A DNA stretch of 64,000 bases, taken from Burkholderia sp. Bp9143. Lineage in GTDB: Bacteria > Pseudomonadota > Gammaproteobacteria > Burkholderiales > Burkholderiaceae. The notes under the pieces were generated by a model that saw nothing but the letters and a program-made list of their open reading frames with translations, did not search any database and was not told the DNA's origin. A program made the translations under genes and the position numbers. This document shows positions 26,724 through 35,969 of the stretch, in pieces. The stretch's first letter is position 1. Each line of letters begins with the position of its first letter. The stretch covers positions 46,753-110,752 of the forward strand of contig NZ_QTPO01000026.1 in the NCBI RefSeq assembly GCF_003853645.1. Reading direction: 5' to 3'.

Positions 26724-28379
26724 CTACTTCACCCACGCGAAGTAGTACGACAGCCAGATCGTGAGCGCTGCGCCGACCAGCGCCGCATACGGCATCAGGT
26801 TCAGCCACATCGCGCGCTTCGGCACTTCGAGTTCCATGTCGCGCTGCATCTGTGCGGGGAAACGGCCACGATCCTGCCAGTAGTGACGATAGAGAAACAC
26901 CGGCACGATCAGCAGCATCGCGATCAGCCCGTTGCGCAGCGTACCTTCGCCCTGCAGGTTCGCGCCCGCGCCGACATAGACGAGGTTCGCGTAGCCGCAG
27001 ATCGAACCGGCGACGAGCAGCCAGGTCGGGCAGCGGAACGGACGGTCCCAGTTGCCGCGATCCATCCGGTGGATCCAGCCCGACTGAAGGTTCAGGAATA
27101 CGAACAGCATGTAGCAGACGTTCGAGATCGAGAGCACCGTCATGTAGTCCGACATCATCAGCAACACGAGGTTGAAGCCGAGATCGGTCCACATCGCGCG
27201 CGTGGGCGAGCCGTGCTCGTTCACGTGCGACAGGTACTTCGGCAGCCAGCCGTCGACCGATGCCTGGTACAGCGTGCGCGACGAGCCCATCATCGACGTC
27301 ATCACGATCAGCAGGATCGACAGCATCAGCATCACGACGACCGCATTCGCGACCCACGCGCCGCCGCCGACGATCTTCGCCATCGCGGCCGCGACGCCGG
27401 TGCCGTCGCCGATCGCCGGATCGAGCATCGCCTGCGTGCCGAGCGCGCCCTGGAACGCCATCGGCACGAGCGTCATCACGACGAGGCACAGCGCGCCCGA
27501 CCAGAAGATCGCCTTCGCCGTGTCGCGGCGCGGATCGCGGAATTCGCGCGTGTAGCAGACGGCCGTCTCGAAGCCGTACGACGCCCAGCCGGCCATGAAC
27601 ATCGCACCGAGCGCCATCGTCACGCCCTGCCCGTTCCACGAGCCGAATGTCGCGGTCGTGAGGTTGCCGTGCGCGTCGTGGCCGAGCGGCAGCAGCGGCA
27701 ACAGGTTCGACATCGGCACGTCGCCGGTGATGAACGGCACGATCCCGACGATCAGCAGCGGCGTGAGCGATGCGATGCCGAGAATGCGCTGCGTTCGCGC
27801 AGCCTTCGATGCGCCGCTGTGCTGAAGCTTGAACGTGATGAGAAGCAGAATCGTCGCGATGATGAATGTCGCGTTGATTCGCAGGGACAGACCTGGCTTG
27901 ATGAAACCGAGATCCGCGATCTTGAGCTGCCACTGCAGCACCGCCGCATCGGCGGGAAAGAGGCTCGTGAGCGCATAGCTCGCCGCGAGGCCGCAGCCGA
28001 GCGCGAGCATCGGCGACCACGCGAGCCAGTTGCACCACACGGAAACCGGGGCAATCAGCTTGCTGTAACGGACCCAGCCGATCGCGCCATACACCGACGC
28101 GCCGCCCGATTTATGGGGAAATAGCCCTGATATTTCCGCATAAGTCGCGCTCTGAATCAGCCCCATCGTGATCGCGGCGATCCAGATCGCCCACGCGGGC
28201 TGGCCGATCGTCGCGCATACGCCGCCGATCGTGAACAGCACGCCTGCCGGCACGCCGCTCGTTACCCAGAATGCGTCTTTCCAAGTCAGGCCACGGTGCA
28301 GCGTGTGGCCCGTCGAATCATGTGAGATGGTTGCCTCAACATCACTGGTGCGGTTCGCACGCAGTCCTGCCTGACTCAT
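26724..28379 (-). CDS. APC-superfamily permease of the betaine cluster
   Basis: A 551-residue permease with about twelve membrane helices; the first helix carries SGVPAGVLFTIGG and a mid-protein helix carries AGWASYGFETAVCYTREFRDPRRD, the APC helix-6 region. GAGGAGGAA lies before ATG 28379. It is the last gene of the same-strand betaine series, 226 bp after the binding-protein gene, which leaves room for its own promoter. A betaine, sarcosine or choline substrate would fit the context, but the family is mostly amino acid permeases; substrate not determined. Confidence 0.83.
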   Translation of the reverse strand: MSQAGLRANRTSDVEATISHDSTGHTLHRGLTWKDAFWVTSGVPAGVLFTIGGVCATIGQPAWAIWIAAITMGLIQSATYAEISGLFPHKSGGASVYGAIGWVRYSKLIAPVSVWCNWLAWSPMLALGCGLAASYALTSLFPADAAVLQWQLKIADLGFIKPGLSLRINATFIIATILLLITFKLQHSGASKAARTQRILGIASLTPLLIVGIVPFITGDVPMSNLLPLLPLGHDAHGNLTTATFGSWNGQGVTMALGAMFMAGWASYGFETAVCYTREFRDPRRDTAKAIFWSGALCLVVMTLVPMAFQGALGTQAMLDPAIGDGTGVAAAMAKIVGGGAWVANAVVVMLMLSILLIVMTSMMGSSRTLYQASVDGWLPKYLSHVNEHGSPTRAMWTDLGFNLVLLMMSDYMTVLSISNVCYMLFVFLNLQSGWIHRMDRGNWDRPFRCPTWLLVAGSICGYANLVYVGAGANLQGEGTLRNGLIAMLLIVPVFLYRHYWQDRGRFPAQMQRDMELEVPKRAMWLNLMPYAALVGAALTIWLSYYFAWVK

Positions 28380-28605
28380 CCAATTCCTCCTCTCGATCAG
28401 AGTTAGCGCTTTAGCGCTTACTCTGGTCCGATGCAAAGCAGATGACTCCGCACAAGGGCCGTAGTGTAACAACTTACGGGCTTTTTTGCAGAATCAAAAA
28501 AATAATTCCGGGAGAAGGCTGTGTCGCAGTGCGATTATTTCGCATTACTACCGACCTTTCCCGGACTGTCTCTTCATCTATTTATTGCGGTGAATCGCCG
28601 CAGTC

Positions 28606-29469
28606 TTACTGTGCGCCTTCAGTCCACGAATTCACGCGGTCCGCATGCGCCGCAATCCATGCATCGGCCGCTGCTTCCGGCTTCGAGCCGTTCTGGATCG
28701 CGAGCATCACGCTGTCGATCTCGCCCGGCTTCCACTGGAATTTCTTCAGGAACGCGACGACCGGCTTGGCCTTCGTTTCGAGCTGCGGATTCACGACGCT
28801 GTCGACGTGCTCCGCGCCGCCGAACACCTTCTTCGGATCCTCGAGGAAGCGCAGCTTCCACTTCGCGAACATCCAGTGCGGCGCCCAGCCGGTCACGATC
28901 ACCGGCTTGTTCGCACCGACGGAGCGCGACAGTTCGGCCGTCATCGCGCTGCCCGAACTCGGCATCAGCGTGTAGCTGAGGCCATAGCTCTTGATCGCTT
29001 CGTCGGTCTTGCGCATCACGCCCGCGCCCGCGTCGATGCCGACGATCCGGCCGCCGAAGCTGCTCTTCTCGGCATTCAGATCATCGATGCTCTTCGCCTT
29101 CACGAAGTCGGGCACGATCAGGCCGATCTTCGCGTCGGGAAAGTTCGCGCCGAGGTCGACGACCTTCGCCTTGTATTCGCCCCAATAGGAGCCGTGCGTG
29201 ACCGGCAGCCAGGCGGACAGCGTCGCGTCGAGGTCGCCGCGCGCCACGCCTTGCCACATGATCCCGGCGGCCACCGGTACGAGCTGGACCTGGTAACCGA
29301 GTTTCTTCTCGATCACGCGGGCCGCGACGTTCGACGTCGCGACGCTGTCGTCCCAGCCTTCGACGTAGCCGATCTTCAGCGTCGGCTTCGTATCGGCAAG
29401 CGCCGATGCGCTCAGTGCCACCATTGCCGACAGTGCGCCGGTCCAAAACAGTTTTCCGAACAGCTTCAT
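28606..29469 (-). CDS. Glycine betaine/choline-type ABC substrate-binding protein
   Basis: A 287-residue OpuAC-fold binding protein: signal peptide cut near ALA-DT (residue 25), then IGYVEGWDDSVATSNVAA, DATLSAWLPVTHG and VTGWAPHWMF. Trp residues in GWDD, AWLP and GWAPHW match the aromatic cage that holds quaternary ammonium groups. It lies 144 bp after gbcB in the same direction without its own permease or ATPase, like the orphan CaiX/BetX-type proteins of Pseudomonas that share the Cbc transporter core. Confidence 0.87.
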   Translation of the reverse strand: MKLFGKLFWTGALSAMVALSASALADTKPTLKIGYVEGWDDSVATSNVAARVIEKKLGYQVQLVPVAAGIMWQGVARGDLDATLSAWLPVTHGSYWGEYKAKVVDLGANFPDAKIGLIVPDFVKAKSIDDLNAEKSSFGGRIVGIDAGAGVMRKTDEAIKSYGLSYTLMPSSGSAMTAELSRSVGANKPVIVTGWAPHWMFAKWKLRFLEDPKKVFGGAEHVDSVVNPQLETKAKPVVAFLKKFQWKPGEIDSVMLAIQNGSKPEAAADAWIAAHADRVNSWTEGAQ

Positions 29470-29613
29470 GGTCGATCTCCTTGATATGCGCACCGTGCGC
29501 GTTGCCTCTCTAGGTTCTTCAACCACAAATCCGCGGTATCGTTGTTTTCCGACGGATGCTTGTCCGGCCGCGACGCGCCCGGACAACCGATGGCTGCTTT
29601 CGACTACTTCCGA

Positions 29614-30762
29614 CTACTTGTCGATCACGAGATCCGACAGCGGCTTGCTGCAGCACAGCAGCACCATCCCCTGATCGATCTCGCGCTGGCGGATACCGCC
29701 GTTGTGCTTCATCTCCACCTGCCCCGACACGAGCTTCACCTTGCAGGTGCCGCACATGCCCTGCGTGCACGACGCCGGCAGCCGCACGCCCGACTGGCGC
29801 GCCGCGTCGAGCACGTGCTGCTCCGAGCCGCACGTGATCTCGCGGTTGCTCTTTGCGAAGCTGACCGTGTACTGCTTCGTCTCGACGTCACCGTCGTTGG
29901 CCGCCGGCACGAGTTCGGCCAGCACGTCGTCGCTCGCGGTCTGCGCGAGCGTTTCGAACGAGAAGCTTTCCTCGTGATACTGCTTGCGGTCGAAGCCGGC
30001 TTCGTCGAGCAGGTCGCGCACGGCCTTCATGTACGGCGCGGGGCCGCACGTGAAGATCTCGCGCTCCATGAAGTCCGGTGCGATCAGCTTCAGCAGCGGC
30101 AGCGTCAGGAAGCCGGTGACGCCCGGCCAGTTGGTGCGCGCACCGACGCGCTCGACGACGAACGACGTGCGGAAGTTCGTATGGTTCGACGCGATCAGGT
30201 CGAGCTCGCGCGCGAAGATGATGTCGTCCGGCGTGCGTGCGCTGTGCACGAACAGGATGTCGCGATCCTCGGCGAGATCATGGTGCGCGCGGCTCATCGA
30301 CATCAGCGGCGTGACACCCGAACCGGCCGACAGGAACAGGTACTTGCGCGCGGGATGCCGCGCACACGTGAACTCGCCGGCCGGGCCGAGCACGCGAACC
30401 GACGCGCCCGGTTGCAGGTTGTCGTGCAGCCAGTTCGACACCTTGCCGCCCGGTACGCGCTTCACCGTGATCGAGATCGTGTGCGGCCGCGCCGGCGACG
30501 ACGAGATCGTGTAGCACCGGTTGATCGTCTCGCCTTCGATGTCGAGCTCGAGCGTGATGAACTGCCCGGGCTCGAACGAGAACGCACGGCCTTGCGGCGA
30601 ACGGAAGAAGAAACTCTTCACGTCGTGGGTTTCCTGCCGAACGTGGCAGCACACCAGCGTTTCCTCGACGTCGCTCGTCCAGCGCTCCGGCAGCGCGCTC
30701 CAGAACGCCGGGTGTGTAACCCGGCTGTCCGCCGGCTCGAAATGGGCCGCATCTCGCATCAT
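29614..30762 (-). CDS. gbcB: Glycine betaine demethylase, reductase component
   Basis: A 382-residue flavin/iron-sulfur reductase: FAD domain with RCYTISSS (about residue 85), NAD domain with SAGSGVTPLMSM and FTCGPAPYMKAV, and a C-terminal plant-type [2Fe-2S] domain with CTQGMCGTC and a fourth Cys in LLCCSKP. It passes electrons from NADH to the Rieske oxygenase GbcA for conversion of betaine to dimethylglycine and formaldehyde. It follows gbcA by 29 bp in the same direction, unlike the divergent pair in Pseudomonas aeruginosa. Confidence 0.93.
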   Translation of the reverse strand: MMRDAAHFEPADSRVTHPAFWSALPERWTSDVEETLVCCHVRQETHDVKSFFFRSPQGRAFSFEPGQFITLELDIEGETINRCYTISSSPARPHTISITVKRVPGGKVSNWLHDNLQPGASVRVLGPAGEFTCARHPARKYLFLSAGSGVTPLMSMSRAHHDLAEDRDILFVHSARTPDDIIFARELDLIASNHTNFRTSFVVERVGARTNWPGVTGFLTLPLLKLIAPDFMEREIFTCGPAPYMKAVRDLLDEAGFDRKQYHEESFSFETLAQTASDDVLAELVPAANDGDVETKQYTVSFAKSNREITCGSEQHVLDAARQSGVRLPASCTQGMCGTCKVKLVSGQVEMKHNGGIRQREIDQGMVLLCCSKPLSDLVIDK

Positions 30763-30791
30763 GTCTTGCTCCGCTTGTTCACTGCTAAGTA

Positions 30792-32033
30792 CTACGCGCC
30801 GATTTTTTCGGCGAGCCGGCCGATGTACCAGGCCGAGAATTTTTCGACGAGACCTTCGGTGTACGGCGAGTACGGGCCCGGCTCGTACGCGCTGCTGGTC
30901 GCGCCGCGCTGCGAGAACTCGACGAGCGCGCGATCCTGGTCGTTGGTCGCGTTCCACACGGCCGTCAGGTTCTTCACGTCGTAGTCGACGCCTTCCTTCG
31001 CGTCCTTGTGCACGAGCCACTTGGTGCGCACGAGCGTCTTGCCGGCCGACAGCGGAATCACCGAGAACGTCACGATGTGATCGCTCATGAAGTGGTGCCA
31101 CGAGTTCGGCTGCGTCCAGAACGACAGGCCGCCGAGGTCGGCCTGGTCGAACTGGCCGAGCAGCTTCTTCGATGCGACCTTCGCGTCGAGGGTCTGCGAT
31201 TCGCCGTGGCGGTCGAGCGGCAGGCGCTGCGTGCGGAAACCCGTCACGTCGAGCAGCTTCTCGATTTCGGCGGACGGCAGGCCCATCTCGGCCCACTCCT
31301 TGCCGCGGCGCACGCAGGTTTCCGCGAATGCATCCATGCCTTCGGCGTTCGCGTCGGAGCGCTGGTAGCCGAAGCCGTATTCGTACAGCGAGATCGTCAG
31401 CTCAGGATGGTTCGCGACGCAGTGATAGCACTCGCGGTTGTTCTCCATCGTGAGCTTCCAGTTGCCTTCCTCGATGATGTCGATCTGTGCGGCGATCTTC
31501 GTGTTCGGCAGATCGTGCGGCAGCAGGTACGGCTCCATCTGGGCGCGCAGCTGCGCGAAATCGACCGGCGGCTCCTCGGCGAGGCAGATGAAGATCAGGC
31601 CCGCGAGGTTCTGCACGTGCACCGACTTCAGGCTGTGCTTGCAGCGGTCGAATTTCTCGCCCATGTGCTCGGCGAACATCAGCTGGCCCGTCAGGTTGTA
31701 GGTCCAGCTGTGGTACGGGCACACGATGTTGCCGACCGAGCCCTTGTCCTCGTTGCACAGGCGCGCGCCGCGGTGACGGCACACGTTGTGGAACGCGCGA
31801 ATTTCCATGTCGTCGTCGCGCACGATCAGGATCGAGTCGCTGCCCAGTTCCACGGTCACGTAGTCGCCCGGCTCGGGAATGTCCGGTTCGATCCCGACCT
31901 GGATCCAGTGCTGGCGGAAAATCGCCTCCATGTCGAGGGCGAAGATGTCCTCGCTCGTGTAGAACGGCGCCTCGAGGCTGTAACCTTCCTTGCGTCGCTC
32001 GATCAGTGCACGAATGTCTGCCGATACTTTCAT
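30792..32033 (-). CDS. gbcA: Glycine betaine demethylase, Rieske oxygenase component
   Basis: A 413-residue ring-hydroxylating-type oxygenase. The Rieske [2Fe-2S] ligands are C85/H87 (CRHRGA) and C105/H108 (CPYHSWTY). The mononuclear iron site is in ENNRECYHCVANHPEL, with two His. It removes one methyl group from glycine betaine as formaldehyde. It lies directly upstream of its reductase gbcB and 52 bp after etfB. Confidence 0.94.
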   Translation of the reverse strand: MKVSADIRALIERRKEGYSLEAPFYTSEDIFALDMEAIFRQHWIQVGIEPDIPEPGDYVTVELGSDSILIVRDDDMEIRAFHNVCRHRGARLCNEDKGSVGNIVCPYHSWTYNLTGQLMFAEHMGEKFDRCKHSLKSVHVQNLAGLIFICLAEEPPVDFAQLRAQMEPYLLPHDLPNTKIAAQIDIIEEGNWKLTMENNRECYHCVANHPELTISLYEYGFGYQRSDANAEGMDAFAETCVRRGKEWAEMGLPSAEIEKLLDVTGFRTQRLPLDRHGESQTLDAKVASKKLLGQFDQADLGGLSFWTQPNSWHHFMSDHIVTFSVIPLSAGKTLVRTKWLVHKDAKEGVDYDVKNLTAVWNATNDQDRALVEFSQRGATSSAYEPGPYSPYTEGLVEKFSAWYIGRLAEKIGA

Positions 32034-32085
32034 CGTTTGCTCCGGATTCCTTGCGTCCCAGTGTGGTTGCCGACAGGCATCAAAA

Positions 32086-32871
32086 TCAGTAGTCGATGAG
32101 CTGATGCTCGCGCAAATACGCGAGGATCACTTGTGCTTTTTCGACTGAACTCCCTTCATTTACGACGTTGCCGCCGCGGCTTTCGGTCGTCGTCGCGGAC
32201 AGCATCCGGGCATGCCCGGAGCGCTTCTCGGCAGCGACCAGCTTTACGGGTTTACGCTCGATCGTGCCGACCTTCCAGGCGGCTGCATCGGCGTCCGCGC
32301 CGGTCGACGTGAGCGCCGGGCGGATCGCACCGGCCCGCAGCCGCGCGTACGCGTAGCGCGGCGCCACGTTGGCGAGCGGATGGACCGCGACGACGGCCGG
32401 CAGCGCCGCGTCGACGCGCCGCCGCAACCCTTTCGGCAAGAATTGCCGGATCGCCGCGCGGCCGCCGTCGACCGTCACGTCGACGGCCGAGCCGACGAGC
32501 GGATAGCCGAGCGTCGCGGCGACGCGATACGGCAGCATGCCGGTGTCGTACGCGCCTTCGGCGCGGGTGCCGGTCAGCACGAGGTCGTAGCCTTCGACGC
32601 GCGCGGCGAGTGCGCGCACGGCATCGTCGTCGTCTCGGCAGGCCAGCACCTCGACCTGCCGTGCGCCGAGCGCGAGGTATTCGGCAAGCGCTTCATTCGC
32701 GGGATCGCCCGCATGGATCACGTCGAGCTGCGCGCGATGCTGCTCCGCGAGCTGGCGGCCGACCTCGAGCGCGGCCGCGTCATTGCGGCTGTAGCGCGCG
32801 GTGCCGCTGACGGGGTGCCGGCCCACGGACACGAGCACCGCGATGCGTTGCAACTGGCGGGGGGCGTTCAT
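32086..32871 (-). CDS. etfB: Electron transfer flavoprotein, beta subunit
   Basis: A 261-residue ETF beta-type protein with the VLVSVGRHPVSGTARYSRNDAAALE start and the LVLTGTRAEGAYDTGMLPYRVA adenine-nucleotide region. With the alpha subunit it probably takes electrons from the dimethylglycine dehydrogenase DgcAB. The start ATG overlaps the etfA stop by four bases. The C-terminal part is more divergent than in housekeeping ETFs, as in other betaine-cluster ETFs. Confidence 0.9.
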   Translation of the reverse strand: MNAPRQLQRIAVLVSVGRHPVSGTARYSRNDAAALEVGRQLAEQHRAQLDVIHAGDPANEALAEYLALGARQVEVLACRDDDDAVRALAARVEGYDLVLTGTRAEGAYDTGMLPYRVAATLGYPLVGSAVDVTVDGGRAAIRQFLPKGLRRRVDAALPAVVAVHPLANVAPRYAYARLRAGAIRPALTSTGADADAAAWKVGTIERKPVKLVAAEKRSGHARMLSATTTESRGGNVVNEGSSVEKAQVILAYLREHQLIDY

Positions 32872-34037
32872 GCTGCGACTCCTTCGGTTTCACGCGAGCC
32901 GACCGCGCTCGACGATTGTCCGCGCGACGCGCGCGCGGCCTGCACCTGTTCGATCAGCGCGGCGATCGTCGCCTGCGCGTCACCCACCACCGTCAGGTTC
33001 GCCCGCTTCGCGATCGGCGCGCTGCCGTCGAGGTTCACCGCGATCACGTGGCGGCAGTCCTTGATCCCCTGCAGGTGCTGCACCGCGCCCGAGATGCCGA
33101 ACGCGATGTACACGCTGGCCTCGACCGTCTTGCCGGTCGCGCCCACCTGCTTGTCGCGCGTGAAGTGACCGTTGTCGACCGCGACGCGGCTCGCGCCGAT
33201 CGCCGCGCCGAATGCGCCGGCCAGCTGCTCGAACGCGCCGATGTCGGACACGCCGTTGCCGGCCGACACGATGAAGTCGGCTTCCTCCAGCGCGACCTGC
33301 GCCGCATCGATTTCCTCGAGGCCGAGATCGCGGTACGGCTGCGCCGCGTCGCCGGCCGGGCGGATGAAGTCGGCGGCCAGGCGCTCGCCCGCACCGACGA
33401 ACGGCAGTTTCGCCTCGACCGCGTTCTGCTCGAGCAGGATCACGTCGGGCAAGCCGCGCGTCGCGAACGCACGGCCGGCCTGCGCATACGCGCCGACATG
33501 CTTCGCGTCGATCTCGACCACGTGGGTCGCGACGCTCGCGCCGGCGGCCGCCGCGTAACGCCGGCCGAGATCGCCGTCGCCGGTCGCGTTGTCGGGCACG
33601 AACACGTGCTTCGGCGCGAGCGCCGCGGCACATGCCTGCAATGCTTGCAATTCGCTTTCGGGCGCGAAGGCGCGACGGTCGAAGTCGGCCAGCTCGATCA
33701 GCTTGTCGACGCCGAGTTCGGCGGCGTCATCCTTCAGTTCGCCGAATGCCAGCAGTGCGACTTCCGTCTGCGCGTCGGCCAGCACCGCGGCGGCGGCAAT
33801 CGCCTGCCGCGAATGGTCGTCGAGCGCGCCGCGCTCGGTATGCGCCACCACCAGCATCACGTGCTTCGGGTCCTGCACCGCGCGGCGCGGCTTCGTGGCC
33901 GCGGCGCCATGACCGTGCGCGGACCATTGCGCGGCGCTCGCATCGGCGCTGCCTTCCTCGCCGAGCGTGATGCGCTTCAGGCCCGCGGCCGTGATGATGA
34001 ACGGCCGGCGCGGATCGATTCGTTTGATCGTGTTCAT
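32868..34037 (-). CDS. etfA: Electron transfer flavoprotein, alpha subunit
   Basis: A 389-residue ETF alpha-type protein. The C-terminal FAD domain has VSAGNGVSDIGAFEQLAGAFGAAIGASR, HFTRDKQVGATGKTVEASVYIAFGISGAVQH and the end AIAKRANLTVVGD. ATG 34037 is preferred over an upstream in-frame Met inside the dgcB tail. It starts four bases after the dgcB stop and overlaps etfB by four bases, so these genes are translationally coupled. Confidence 0.92.
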   Translation of the reverse strand: MNTIKRIDPRRPFIITAAGLKRITLGEEGSADASAAQWSAHGHGAAATKPRRAVQDPKHVMLVVAHTERGALDDHSRQAIAAAAVLADAQTEVALLAFGELKDDAAELGVDKLIELADFDRRAFAPESELQALQACAAALAPKHVFVPDNATGDGDLGRRYAAAAGASVATHVVEIDAKHVGAYAQAGRAFATRGLPDVILLEQNAVEAKLPFVGAGERLAADFIRPAGDAAQPYRDLGLEEIDAAQVALEEADFIVSAGNGVSDIGAFEQLAGAFGAAIGASRVAVDNGHFTRDKQVGATGKTVEASVYIAFGISGAVQHLQGIKDCRHVIAVNLDGSAPIAKRANLTVVGDAQATIAALIEQVQAARASRGQSSSAVGSRETEGVAA

Positions 34038-34041
34038 CGAT

Positions 34042-35967
34042 TCACTCCAGCGAGGCGGCAACGAGTTCGGCCACGTCGAGCACGTCGGGGCGCGGGCCCA
34101 CGACGCCTTCGAGCATCGCCGTGCAGTTCGGGCATCCGACCGCGACCACGTCCGCGCCGATCGCGCGCGCGTCTGCGATGCGGATGTCGGGAATACGCTG
34201 CTTGCCCGGGATGTCGGTCAGCGGCGCACCGCCGCCACCGCCGCAGCAGCGGCCGCGCATGCCGTTGCGCTCCATCTCGACGACCTGGATGCCGATCGTC
34301 TTCAGCAGCTTGCGCGGCGATTCCGTCTCGCCGTTGTAGCGGCCGAGGTAGCACGGGTCGTGATACGTGGTGCGCTTCTCGCGCAGCGCTTCGACGGCCT
34401 TCGGTGCGATCTTGCCGCTATCGGCCAGCTCCGCCAGGTAGGTCGTGTGGTGTTTGACCGTCACGCGCAGCCCGAGCGCGCGGTATTCGTTGCGCAGGCT
34501 GTGCATCACGTGCGGGTCGGCCGTCACGATCTGCTTGTACGACAGCGAGCCGAGCGTGCCGATCAGGCGCTTCGCCATCTGCTGGAACGTCGCTTCGTCG
34601 CCGAGGCGGCGTGCGACGTCGCCGGTGTCGGTCTCGGTTCCACCGAGCACCGCATAGTCGACGCCCGCCTTGTTCAGCACCTTCACGAACGCGCGCAGCG
34701 TGCGCTGGTAACGCATGTCGAATGCGCCTTCACCCGCGACGAACAGCACGTCGACCGGCTTGCCGGGTTGCGCGACGGGTGCGTTCAAGTCGACCGACCA
34801 GTCGTAGCGCGCAGCCGTGTCGTAGCCGCCCATCGTTCCGGTCTCGCGCAGGTTCGCGAGCACTTCCTGGCCCTTGCCCGGCACCGAGCCGTGCACCAGC
34901 GTGCGGTTGCGGCGCATGTCGACGATCGCGTCGACGTGCTCGATCAGCATCGGGCACTCCTGCACGCACGCGCGGCAGGTGGTGCACGACCACAGCGTCT
35001 GCTCCTCGATCAGGCCGGCCACGATCGGGCCGTTCGGCTCGCCGCGATGCTGGCCGACCGCGAGGCCCGGCGTCGGGCTGCCGGCGTACGCGGCATCGGT
35101 GCCGCCCGCCATCCCGACGACGAGATCCTGGATCAGTTTCTTCGGGTTCAGCGGCTGGCCCGATGCGAACGCGGGGCACGCGGCTTCGCACTTGCCGCAC
35201 TGCACGCACGCGTCGAAGCTCAGCAACTGGTTCCAGCGGAACTCGACCGGCTTCGCGACGCCGTACTCCTCGTGCTCGATGTCCGGCAGCTTCAGCGCGG
35301 TCGGCGGCGTGGCCGTGCCGTTACCCGTGAACGCATCGCGGGTGGCCGCGAAACGCTCCTGGCGCGGGTGGAACGCGAGGTGCAGCAGGCCGGCGATCGC
35401 ATGCTTCATCGGGCCGCCCTTCGCGGCGCCGACGGTCATCGTGAATGCACCGGCACCGATCAGCAGCGCGCAGAGCACCGCGAACGCACCCGACATCGCG
35501 CCGGCCGGCACGACCATGAACAGCACGAGGCCGAGCGCGAACGAGCCGAGCAGCCAGGGCATCGCATTCCACGGGCCGCGCGACAGGCGGGCCGGCACGT
35601 CCTTGGCCGCGCGGCGGCGCCAGACGAACACCACGCCGACGAGCATCGCGAGCGCCGCGAGGAAGATCAGCTTGTCGAGCCACGGCGAGTAGATCGCGAG
35701 GCCGTAGTTGACGAACACCAGCGCGAGCGCGGCGATCGCGCCGCCGGCGGTCGCGACGTGGGTCTTCGCGATGTACGGATCGCGGGCGACTACATGGTGC
35801 AGGTCGACGAAGTAGCGCTTCGGGATCGTGAACAGGTTCGCGACGCCGAACGAGCCGGGCGCCGTCGCGCGCCCGAGACGCCAGTAGGACGAGCGCTTCG
35901 CGACCGCGAACGCGAGCCCCGCCACCGACAGCCACAGCAGTGCGGTAATGAGGAAGGCCGGATTCAT
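34042..35967 (-). CDS. dgcB: Dimethylglycine catabolism iron-sulfur membrane protein
   Basis: A 641-residue protein. About four membrane helices occupy residues 1-165. Then come two [4Fe-4S] ferredoxin motifs, CVQCGKCEAACP and CTTCRACVQECP, followed by two CCG-type domains (HDPCYLGRYNG, GRCCGGGGGAPL, VGCPNC), as in heterodisulfide-reductase D-like proteins. With DgcA it oxidises dimethylglycine to sarcosine; it probably links DgcA and ETF to the quinone pool. Two bases separate it from dgcA. Confidence 0.92.
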   Translation of the reverse strand: MNPAFLITALLWLSVAGLAFAVAKRSSYWRLGRATAPGSFGVANLFTIPKRYFVDLHHVVARDPYIAKTHVATAGGAIAALALVFVNYGLAIYSPWLDKLIFLAALAMLVGVVFVWRRRAAKDVPARLSRGPWNAMPWLLGSFALGLVLFMVVPAGAMSGAFAVLCALLIGAGAFTMTVGAAKGGPMKHAIAGLLHLAFHPRQERFAATRDAFTGNGTATPPTALKLPDIEHEEYGVAKPVEFRWNQLLSFDACVQCGKCEAACPAFASGQPLNPKKLIQDLVVGMAGGTDAAYAGSPTPGLAVGQHRGEPNGPIVAGLIEEQTLWSCTTCRACVQECPMLIEHVDAIVDMRRNRTLVHGSVPGKGQEVLANLRETGTMGGYDTAARYDWSVDLNAPVAQPGKPVDVLFVAGEGAFDMRYQRTLRAFVKVLNKAGVDYAVLGGTETDTGDVARRLGDEATFQQMAKRLIGTLGSLSYKQIVTADPHVMHSLRNEYRALGLRVTVKHHTTYLAELADSGKIAPKAVEALREKRTTYHDPCYLGRYNGETESPRKLLKTIGIQVVEMERNGMRGRCCGGGGGAPLTDIPGKQRIPDIRIADARAIGADVVAVGCPNCTAMLEGVVGPRPDVLDVAELVAASLE

Positions 35968-35969
35968 CT

